Source: Oscillospiraceae bacterium (GTDB lineage: Bacteria > Bacillota > Clostridia > Oscillospirales > Acutalibacteraceae). Taken from it: 14,422 nucleotides of DNA. Location of the stretch: the NCBI GenBank assembly GCA_003517915.1, contig DOZQ01000021.1, forward strand, positions 1 through 14,422, in the 5' to 3' direction. The first letter of the stretch is position 1. The number at the start of each line of letters is the position of its first letter. Positions 5,966 through 12,734 of this stretch are shown here, in pieces. The translations under genes and the position numbers were made by a program. The notes under the pieces were generated by a model, which had not been told where the DNA came from, did no database searches, and was given only the letters and a program-made list of their open reading frames with translations.

Positions 5966-8900
5966 CTACTTGCTCACCACAAACGCGTCGATATCAATAG
6001 CAGAGCCGTTTGCCAGAATATTTCTTTCATCCAGCACCTTAATTTTAAGAGTATGCGTGCCTTCTATGATTGTTCCGCTGTTATATACAGAGGTGTCATA
6101 GAGTCTGTCATAGCTCATGTCATGGGTGTCAATTGTCTTCGCCGCTCCGTCCAAAGTGATTTCGGCCTTGCCTCTTGACCAGGATTTATAGCCAATAATC
6201 TCAATACCCGTGCCGTAGAAGGTGATCTCCAGTGTATCACCTTTTTTGCCCGAACGAATGGCCGAACCACCGGAATATCTCGCGAATGAAAAACTCTCCC
6301 ACGCTCCGCCCGCATTTTTGCCGTCAGCCACCGCCTTAAATGTTTCTTCATAGCGTATAATATTGGCATAAACCAGAGTCACCGTCGCGGTAGCGTCTCC
6401 TGCCCTGTACGTAAAGGTTTCATCCTTTACAGCCATTCTGTGAGGTGTAAAAACTAGTTTGCCGTTTACTATCTTAACTTCGCCGCTTTCCGGCAGATCT
6501 TCCTCCAGCAGTTCAATATCTCCCGAAACCTCACCGTCGTTTGCCAGAACGTCTATTTCGACCGGAGCGGCACTTACAACAACCGCCTGATCATCCATGA
6601 GCGTGCTGGGCTTCACAAAGCTACCGGCGAGATGAACCGCGTCGATGTAAATGTTGCTGCCTATGGATTTGGCGTCTCTGCCGGAGATTGTAATCGTCAC
6701 AGTATGTACGCCATCGGGAAGTGAGAAGTTCTTGTAAACATCATTTTGGAACGAGGCATCAGAGCCCGGCTCATAGTTGTTTACCGACGCTTTTTTCTCG
6801 CCGTCTATATACACGTCAAAAATACCCTGAGAATATGATTTATAGCTTACGATTTTAAATCCGGTGCCTTTAAACGTGAAGCTGACGCTTGAGCCGATTT
6901 TTGAGGCCTGCTTGGCTAAATGTCCGTCGAACCTGCCGATTTGAGCCCTGTCGCCCCAGCTTCCGCTGTAAGCCAGGCCGGGGTCATTCTCCTGCGCCTT
7001 GTAAATCTTCGCCGGAACGGTGAATTGCACAGCATCCGAATAGGCAGTTATCCTGCCGTTTTCGTCGGAGGTTACCGCGTAAGCGAATTTGGAGATTCCC
7101 TTTTCAGACTCGAATTCGACTTTTGTCAGCCCGTCTGCCGCCGCACCGCCAAGCTCGGTATTTGTGAACACCGCCGCCCGCGCTCCGCTCACTGTAAGGG
7201 ATTTTGCGGTCTCACGGTCAAAATCAACCTCCAACTGGGTGATGTCGATATTGCTGATGTTCAGTCCCACCGGATATTCCGGCAGCTTTGGCAGGTCATA
7301 ATAGTTATAATCGTCTACGCTGGGGGAATAGGAATTCAGGTAAATTTTGTCGTTGGCAAGATCGAAATACAGCATCTTGACATAGCCGCTGCCGCCCTCT
7401 GGTGCGCTTTGGTAGTCGGTGCAGATTTGATATACCACCCGGTCGTTAACGCCGTCACTGTCGTCGTCAAAACCCGCGAAGTTTAGCGACGAGCCGTGGT
7501 AATGTCCATTGATCATGGCGAAAACATTTTCGTTCTTCGAGCAGACCTCGCGCAGCAGCATGTTGCTCTGATAGCTCTGTGCCGCATTTGCGTTGATGCC
7601 GCAGTGAACGGCGATAACCGCTTTTCTGTCGGAGTATTTTGCCAATACCTCGTTTATCCATTCGGTCTCGGGATAATAGATATCCCAGCTCATGTAAACA
7701 AATATCATTTCAACGCCGTCAATTGTTATCAGGTCATAGTGACCCAGATTATTTTTATAGCTGCCGCCGTAATAGCTGTTTCCTCCGTAGCGTTCCTCGC
7801 CGAAATACTTCCAGTAGTTATCATATTTTTCGGCGCCAAACGCGACGTCGTGGTTTCCGCCGAGCACGCCGTAGGGAATATTCGCGTCTTCAAACTTCTT
7901 CAAATACTTTGAGGCGTTGATAAATTGATATTCCTCATCCCATTCGTCCGCTATGTCGCCGGTGTGGGTGACGTATTTTATGTTCAGCTCGTCTTTTTTC
8001 TCGACAATCCAGTCGGTGATATTCTGGAACTGATGGGTATATTGCTCCGCGTAATACTGCGTGTCGGTTATCCAGGCCATCGAAAAATCGTACTGCTTGG
8101 GCACCGCGTGCTCGCCCTCGCCCGTCCATTCGTCGGGATAGTTGTTTTTGACCGTCGCCGGAGAATTCGGCCTTGTGTATGGCGCAAATTCCGTTCCCCT
8201 TGCTTGAACCAGCACCTTGACCTTGCCGTCCTGAATCCGGTTTTCAAGCGGGAATACCGCGGTGACCTCATCCCCGTTTCTCGCCGCCTCAAGAATCTCC
8301 CACACGCCGCTGTTTACATTCAGTGCATAGAGCTGTACGTCCCTGCCGTAATCGGCTTTCGCGGCGACGTCAAACCTCATGCTGTCGGTCTGCTCCGCGT
8401 CGGCGTCAAGCTCATAGATTTGGTAGGGGAACTCGCCGTTTGCTGACACGGTCGCGCCGTCCCCGGTTTTCTCGGCGGCCGCCGACGTGCTGTCGCCCAC
8501 GCCTTCATATACTTTCGTGATATCGGCCTCTTTCGCCTCGAAAAGCGTAATCTCCTTGTCGCCCTCACCCGCCGCGACCGTGGCCTTCACGGGATTTTGC
8601 TCCGGGTCGAGCTCAAAACCCAAATCGGTTTCGGGCAACCTTTCCGGCTCGGGCTGAACCGGCGGGATGTTGTCGACATCCAAAGTAACGGTTTTGGTTA
8701 CTCCGCCGCTTGTTACGGCCAGAGTATGCTCGCCGTCCGAAAGCGCCGTGGTGTCGATTTTGGACGCGTACGCGTCCAGCGCGAGGCTCTCAGCGGGAAT
8801 TTCAAAGCGGGACTTTACATAGACATGCAGATTGTTCGAGTCGCCGACCCTTATCTGCGCGTCGGGATCAAGGTTTACCCAGCCGTTTTTCTGGGTGCCG

Positions 8901-11281
8901 GCTCCGCCCGCGCCCGTGGTGACCTGAAAACCCTTGTATTCCACCGGCTTGAAGGTGGTTCCGTCCGCCAGCGAAAGCCTTACCCACTGCGCGGTAAAAT
9001 CGTCGTTGTTTTCGGCGGTGAAGCTTTCAAAGGTGCTGCCGTGCGTCCCGGCGTATATGTAAAGCTCGATGCTCGCCGAGCCGTCGGGATTATAGGTGAA
9101 ATATTTGCTGTCGACCATAATTGCCATGGAGGCAAGTCCCGGCGCTTCGGAGTGCGCGGGGAACAATCTTATGATATCGCCGAAATCGTCGTCCTCGTGC
9201 GATTTTACGACCAGCGCGTTTTTGAAATAGGAGTCCAGCCCGTTGCCGCCGTCATGCGTAAAGGTGAAAAACGCTCCCTTTTCCATCGCGGCGGATATCG
9301 GCAGGCTTCCGCCGTCAAGCGTCATGGTAACAGGCGCGCCGGTATCAGCGAAATTCTTCGCCGTGATGTTTACCGTGCCCGAAACCGTTTCGGCTTCGGT
9401 TTCACTTACGGTTTTGCCGTCAAGGTTCACGCGGAGCCCCTCTCCATTGTCAACCCGGTTTATTTGCACGCGCTTCATATCGGTCTGCGCGGTATTGTAG
9501 ACACCCTTTGCCTTTATGTAGTAATCGAAATAATCGGCGTTTACAATCTTGTCGCCGGGAACAAAGGTGTACCATTTGTTGTAGATTGAAAAGCTGGAGG
9601 ATACGAGCTTTGTGAAAGTTTCCTGATTGGAGGGCTTGTAGTAAAGCTCGATGGTTTTTACGTTTTCATAGTAATACGGCGTTCTGTAAAAGCTGCCCTG
9701 ATCTATGGACGATGGGGCGGGGATACCATCCCACTCCCTGATAACCGGAGTTTTGCCGTCGTCGGTGAGATATGTGAGCTGCTCGGGGGCAACCGTACCG
9801 GGGCTAGGAAGCGCCGCCGCCTGATAGCAGAGCATTTTAGAACCCTCGGGGCTTACGCCCAAAGACGCGCTTCTGCCGCCGCTTGTGTCCTGCCGGTTGG
9901 CGGTGTCATAGCCGTAGGAGGAAACCAGCTCGGTCACGAATTTAGTAACCAGCGAGGGATTTTCCGTGTCGCGGGTGATGATCTTTCTAAGTGCAAATGC
10001 GTTTCTGTCGTTGCCGCAGCCATTGATGTTTCTTATGGTGAAAACTGGCACATCCGCCGCTATGCCGCGAATCTCGCGGAAATCCGCTTCGGTCGGCCAG
10101 GTGTCGTAAACGGTCGTGACGCCCGGAGCCGCGTTTTCGCGCTGTGTAAGCATGCCCATATTAACGCCGTATTTGTCCAATAAAAACGCCGTGTTGCTCT
10201 GCTCGCGGTGAACCCAGAGTACAACCGATTTGCCCGCCGGTATGATACAGGTGTCGTCATACGGATCCCCGGCGCTTGTGATAACGGTGATTTTATCGTT
10301 GCCGCCCGCCACGGTTCTTGTGCCGTTGTTCATTTTGGTGAAATAGGTAAGCTGATATTCCTCGTTTAGATTAATATCACGGTCGGTCGTGTTGGTCAGC
10401 TCGACAAACTCCAAAATCTGGTTGCCGCCGCTGCCGAACCTTGCGCTGGTGGCCGAGCTGGAATCCTGCGGCAGCACCTCGGTTATAAACAGCCCCTTTG
10501 GAGCGCTCTCATCCGGAATAACGGCGTATTGGCCGTTATACTGCGCGTTGTAGACATAGCCGGGGGTGGGCATTGTCTTTACTTCCCAGCTAAGCATCTC
10601 ATAGCCGTAATCGGGTATGCTGAGCTGAACCGAAAGCCCGTCCTGCGTTTCGGTGTCGGTTTTCTGTTCGACCGTTCCATCCGCGGCGACCGTCATGTTG
10701 TAAATAAAGCGCGAAAAGATTTTATTTTTGTCGCTCTTTAATCTTATAGAAAAACCCCTGGCGTTTTCAGCCCAGCCGTTCTGACCCGAAACGCTCCAGA
10801 TTTTTACTCCCGGTTTTACGTCCATGGTCTTGCGGAAATCGTCATCCGAGGGATATTGCTCCGTCGGCAGGTCGGGTCTTCTGTCGCGTATGATGACCGT
10901 CTCGCCCGGGGCGATGGAGGTGTCGGCCTCGTCGTTGCTGTATACGGTGAGGGGGGTTACCTGCGTAATCATTTGCCCGCCGCTGAGATATTCGTACCAT
11001 ATTGTATGTGTGTCGTTAAAGATTATGGTCTCGCCGCTCGTGTTTACAATCTCCACAAACTCCATAAGGTCGCTGGCCGTGCCGTAAACCGCTTCCCGGC
11101 TCACGTCGTTTTGATAGATTTCGGTAATCCAAAGCCCTTTTTCCGCTTTGACATAGGGCAGGGGTTCGTCCTCGGCGGCGGCTGAAAGCCCCGTGCCCGC
11201 ATACAGCCCGACAGCCGTCACAAGCGCCAGAAACGCCGAAAGAATCCGTTTCCCTACGGAATGCCGCATGTTCTTTTTCAT
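5966..11281 (-). CDS. Large secreted multidomain calcineurin-like metallophosphoesterase with lamin-tail-like domains
   Basis: The product has 1,771 residues. A signal peptide (KKNMRHSVGKR, hydrophobic core 13-28, probable cut near SAAA/ED at 36) implies secretion. Two related lamin-tail-like domains follow: about 49-210 (GLWITEIYQND) and about 263-432 (GLFITEVLPQD), each with EFVE(I/L)xNT. Beta-rich regions fill about 530-1,050, including DNIPP near 870. The phosphoesterase core has DTQYY at 1073-1077, GD at 1108-1109, GNHD at 1142-1145, VHCG with His1226 and GHYHG with His1260/His1262. These are the metal ligands of the calcineurin-like fold, with Gln where motif I usually has His. Two related modules (about 1440-1555 and 1660-1771; GTGFKIVSYKS, GTGIEIIGYKS) flank a linker containing DVLANDG. 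No LPXTG or S-layer motif is seen. The start at 11281 has AAAGGAG 8 bases upstream; the frame remains open to 11620, but that extension overlaps ansA in antisense. Substrate unknown; phosphate release outside the cell is plausible. Confidence 0.88.
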   Translation of the reverse strand: MKKNMRHSVGKRILSAFLALVTAVGLYAGTGLSAAAEDEPLPYVKAEKGLWITEIYQNDVSREAVYGTASDLMEFVEIVNTSGETIIFNDTHTIWYEYLSGGQMITQVTPLTVYSNDEADTSIAPGETVIIRDRRPDLPTEQYPSDDDFRKTMDVKPGVKIWSVSGQNGWAENARGFSIRLKSDKNKIFSRFIYNMTVAADGTVEQKTDTETQDGLSVQLSIPDYGYEMLSWEVKTMPTPGYVYNAQYNGQYAVIPDESAPKGLFITEVLPQDSSSATSARFGSGGNQILEFVELTNTTDRDINLNEEYQLTYFTKMNNGTRTVAGGNDKITVITSAGDPYDDTCIIPAGKSVVLWVHREQSNTAFLLDKYGVNMGMLTQRENAAPGVTTVYDTWPTEADFREIRGIAADVPVFTIRNINGCGNDRNAFALRKIITRDTENPSLVTKFVTELVSSYGYDTANRQDTSGGRSASLGVSPEGSKMLCYQAAALPSPGTVAPEQLTYLTDDGKTPVIREWDGIPAPSSIDQGSFYRTPYYYENVKTIELYYKPSNQETFTKLVSSSFSIYNKWYTFVPGDKIVNADYFDYYIKAKGVYNTAQTDMKRVQINRVDNGEGLRVNLDGKTVSETEAETVSGTVNITAKNFADTGAPVTMTLDGGSLPISAAMEKGAFFTFTHDGGNGLDSYFKNALVVKSHEDDDFGDIIRLFPAHSEAPGLASMAIMVDSKYFTYNPDGSASIELYIYAGTHGSTFESFTAENNDDFTAQWVRLSLADGTTFKPVEYKGFQVTTGAGGAGTQKNGWVNLDPDAQIRVGDSNNLHVYVKSRFEIPAESLALDAYASKIDTTALSDGEHTLAVTSGGVTKTVTLDVDNIPPVQPEPERLPETDLGFELDPEQNPVKATVAAGEGDKEITLFEAKEADITKVYEGVGDSTSAAAEKTGDGATVSANGEFPYQIYELDADAEQTDSMRFDVAAKADYGRDVQLYALNVNSGVWEILEAARNGDEVTAVFPLENRIQDGKVKVLVQARGTEFAPYTRPNSPATVKNNYPDEWTGEGEHAVPKQYDFSMAWITDTQYYAEQYTHQFQNITDWIVEKKDELNIKYVTHTGDIADEWDEEYQFINASKYLKKFEDANIPYGVLGGNHDVAFGAEKYDNYWKYFGEERYGGNSYYGGSYKNNLGHYDLITIDGVEMIFVYMSWDIYYPETEWINEVLAKYSDRKAVIAVHCGINANAAQSYQSNMLLREVCSKNENVFAMINGHYHGSSLNFAGFDDDSDGVNDRVVYQICTDYQSAPEGGSGYVKMLYFDLANDKIYLNSYSPSVDDYNYYDLPKLPEYPVGLNISNIDITQLEVDFDRETAKSLTVSGARAAVFTNTELGGAAADGLTKVEFESEKGISKFAYAVTSDENGRITAYSDAVQFTVPAKIYKAQENDPGLAYSGSWGDRAQIGRFDGHLAKQASKIGSSVSFTFKGTGFKIVSYKSYSQGIFDVYIDGEKKASVNNYEPGSDASFQNDVYKNFSLPDGVHTVTITISGRDAKSIGSNIYIDAVHLAGSFVKPSTLMDDQAVVVSAAPVEIDVLANDGEVSGDIELLEEDLPESGEVKIVNGKLVFTPHRMAVKDETFTYRAGDATATVTLVYANIIRYEETFKAVADGKNAGGAWESFSFARYSGGSAIRSGKKGDTLEITFYGTGIEIIGYKSWSRGKAEITLDGAAKTIDTHDMSYDRLYDTSVYNSGTIIEGTHTLKIKVLDERNILANGSAIDIDAFVVSK

Positions 11282-11309
11282 TCTTTTCGCTCCTTTGAAT
11301 TTCAGAATT

Positions 11310-11338
11310 TTAATATGCTTCCTCAATAACATTAACAA
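11310..11338 (-). promoter_or_regulatory. Candidate promoter (proximal) for the large secreted protein gene
   Basis: On the - strand, TTGTTA (11338-11333) and TATTAA (11315-11310) are 17 bases apart, each matching the sigma-A consensus at 4/6 positions. A start near 11303 would leave a short leader containing AAAGGAG. Confidence 0.4.
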
Positions 11339-11354
11339 AGGGCTCAAAACTCGG

Positions 11355-11383
11355 AAATCATTAAACGGTAAAAGTTTTGTCAA
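11355..11383 (-). promoter_or_regulatory. Candidate promoter (distal) for the large secreted protein gene
   Basis: On the - strand, a perfect TTGACA -35 box (11383-11378) is followed after 17 bases by the weak -10 box TGATTT (11360-11355). It lies back to back with the ansA promoter, whose -35 box begins 16 bases away on the other strand. The weak -10 makes this uncertain. Confidence 0.35.
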
Positions 11384-11398
11384 TTTGGTGTAAGCCGC

Positions 11399-11427
11399 TT
11401 GACAAGGCTTGATTACGGTAATACTAT
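11399..11427 (+). promoter_or_regulatory. Sigma-A promoter for ansA
   Basis: A perfect TTGACA (11399-11404), a 17-base spacer and TACTAT (11422-11427) predict a start near 11434. This leaves a leader of about 23 bases with GGAG at 11443-11446 before the ansA ATG at 11457. Confidence 0.8.
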
Positions 11428-11456
11428 TAAACAAAACCGCTTGGAGATAAATCCGA

Positions 11457-12458
11457 ATGAAAAAGCTGCTTTTGCTGACCTTGGGCGGCACAATCGCCTG
11501 CGAAAAAGAAAACGGCCTATATGTCCCTAAGCTGACGGGAGAGCAGATGGCAGAGCTTGTACCCGGCCTTAAGGATATGTGCGCTTTGAAATTCGAAAAT
11601 CTAAGCCCGCTCGACAGCACAAATTTGCAGCCTGAGGATTTCGGGGGCTTGGCTCGTGAAATTTTTAGCAGAGGGCTGTTAAAGAACTATGACGGCATAG
11701 TGCTCACCATGGGGACGGATACGATGGCATATGCGTCTGCTGCGCTCTCGTTCATGCTTAAAAGCCCAAAAAAGCCGATTATTCTTACGGGCGCACAGAT
11801 TCCGCTGATGGAGCCCGGCACGGACGGAAACCGCAATCTTATGGACGCGGTGAAAACGGCGGCAGCCGGATATCCGGGAGTATATATTGTGTTTGGCGGG
11901 CAAATTATTAAGGGTACGCGCGCCCGCAAAATCGACGCGCGCGGGCTTAGCGCGTTTGAAAGCGCTAATGTCCCGAACGCGGGCGAGATTTTAAACGGGC
12001 ATGTCATAATGAAAAATCCTCTGCCCGAAAACGACGCCCCCACCGAGCTTAACAATAAAATCTGCGCCGATGTGTTTTTGCTCAAGCTGACTCCTGGAAC
12101 GAAGCCTCAGGTGATTTATAAGCTGGCCGAACTGGGATACAAGGGTATTGTGATAGAGGTTTTCGGACTCCAGGGCCTGCCAGACGACAACCGATGTAAT
12201 CTTAACAAAGCGGTTATCGACGCGATAAAAGAAAAGGGGATTTCGGTCGCAGCGGTTACTCAGTGTCAAAAGGGCGGAACCGATTTTTCGGTTTACGCTT
12301 TGGGCGGCAGCCGGGCGCTGGAGGCCGGGCTTATCCCCTGCGGCGACATGACCGCAGAGACGGCGGTAACAAAGCTCATGTGGCTTTTGGGGCACGGCTA
12401 TGACAGTGAGCGCGTATCGACGGAAATGAAGCGCAATTTCTGCGGAGAAGTGAGTTGA
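11457..12458 (+). CDS. ansA: Type I L-asparaginase
   Basis: The enzyme hydrolyses L-asparagine to L-aspartate and ammonia. The 333-residue product starts LLLLTLGGTIAC, with the first catalytic Thr at residue 12. The second family motif LTMGTDTMAY gives Thr87-Asp88-Thr89. The segment TRARKIDAR is the usual position of the catalytic Lys. ILTGAQIPL is also conserved. There is no signal peptide, which fits the cytoplasmic type I enzyme rather than a periplasmic type II enzyme, and the length fits the family. GGAG lies 10 bases before the ATG. The gene is divergent from the large secreted protein gene and has its own promoter. No terminator separates its stop codon from the aspS leader, so its transcripts probably run into the T-box leader. 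Its product aspartate is the substrate of the enzyme encoded next. Confidence 0.94.
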   Translation: MKKLLLLTLGGTIACEKENGLYVPKLTGEQMAELVPGLKDMCALKFENLSPLDSTNLQPEDFGGLAREIFSRGLLKNYDGIVLTMGTDTMAYASAALSFMLKSPKKPIILTGAQIPLMEPGTDGNRNLMDAVKTAAAGYPGVYIVFGGQIIKGTRARKIDARGLSAFESANVPNAGEILNGHVIMKNPLPENDAPTELNNKICADVFLLKLTPGTKPQVIYKLAELGYKGIVIEVFGLQGLPDDNRCNLNKAVIDAIKEKGISVAAVTQCQKGGTDFSVYALGGSRALEAGLIPCGDMTAETAVTKLMWLLGHGYDSERVSTEMKRNFCGEVS

Positions 12459-12483
12459 CAAACATGCCTGTTTGTGCTATCAT
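12455..12483 (+). promoter_or_regulatory. Sigma-A promoter for the aspS leader, overlapping the ansA stop codon
   Basis: TTGACA at 12455-12460 contains the ansA TGA stop (12456-12458). A 17-base spacer leads to TATCAT (12478-12483). The predicted start is near 12490, just ahead of the T-box structures. Confidence 0.8.
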
Positions 12484-12489
12484 GTTAAA

Positions 12490-12711
12490 AATTGTATCCT
12501 GCAATTTGAAGGAGACCCCGTTTCCCCCGAAATCTCGGCAGAGATTCGGCGCCCCGGCTGAAAGCGCCGATTGAGAGAGTAGCAAAACGGGCAACACTCT
12601 TTTGTCTGAGCAAAACCGAATAAAAGAGTCGGGCGCGTTAGCGTCAATGAAGGGTGGTACCGCGGGAGAAATCCCGTCCCTCAAAAACAGTTTTGTTTTT
12701 GAGGTTTTTTT
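12490..12711 (+). promoter_or_regulatory. T-box riboswitch leader of aspS
   Basis: T-box leaders bind a specific uncharged tRNA and then switch from a terminator to an antiterminator. The T-box core AGGGTGGTACCGCG is at 12651-12664; its TGGT would pair with the tRNA acceptor end. The antiterminator can form from AGGG (12651-12654) with CCCT (12678-12681), a bulge, and CGGGA (12663-12667) with TCCCG (12672-12676) around a GAAA loop. Distal stem I is visible: GCAGAGA (12539-12545) and a perfect 7-bp stem 12546-12552/12564-12570 whose loop contains GGCTGAAA. CCCGTTT (12517-12523) pairs with AAACGGG (12585-12591). An 8-bp stem, ACTCTTTT (12596-12603) with AAAAGAGT (12622-12629), probably corresponds to stem III. 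The specifier codon is not certain; AAC (12593-12595) is the best-placed candidate. Confidence 0.93.
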
Positions 12712-12717
12712 ATTTTT
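12679..12717 (+). terminator. T-box intrinsic terminator upstream of aspS
   Basis: CCTCAAAAAC (12679-12688) pairs perfectly with GTTTTTGAGG (12695-12704) around AGTTTT. Seven T residues (12705-12711), an A and five more T residues follow. The left arm overlaps the 3' side of the antiterminator (12678-12681), so the two folds exclude each other. It may also serve as the 3' end of ansA transcripts. Confidence 0.92.
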
Positions 12718-12734
12718 GAAACGGAGGACTGACT

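Noticed and set aside
8597..9589. Long + strand open frame of 330 codons
   Set aside because: It lies wholly inside the large - strand gene, whose signal peptide, domains and metal-binding motifs are clear. Its translation shows no recognisable domain, so it is an antisense shadow. The same holds for other + strand frames between 6920 and 11393.
11282..11620. Upstream extension of the large - strand frame to 11620
   Set aside because: The extension overlaps ansA and its promoter in antisense and would put about 113 residues ahead of an obvious signal peptide. The ATG at 11281 has a strong ribosome-binding site.
12534..12582. GTA, AGC or GCA near 12578-12584 as T-box specifier
   Set aside because: They would specify Val, Ser or Ala, which does not fit an AspRS gene, and they sit in a loop without the usual helices on both sides.
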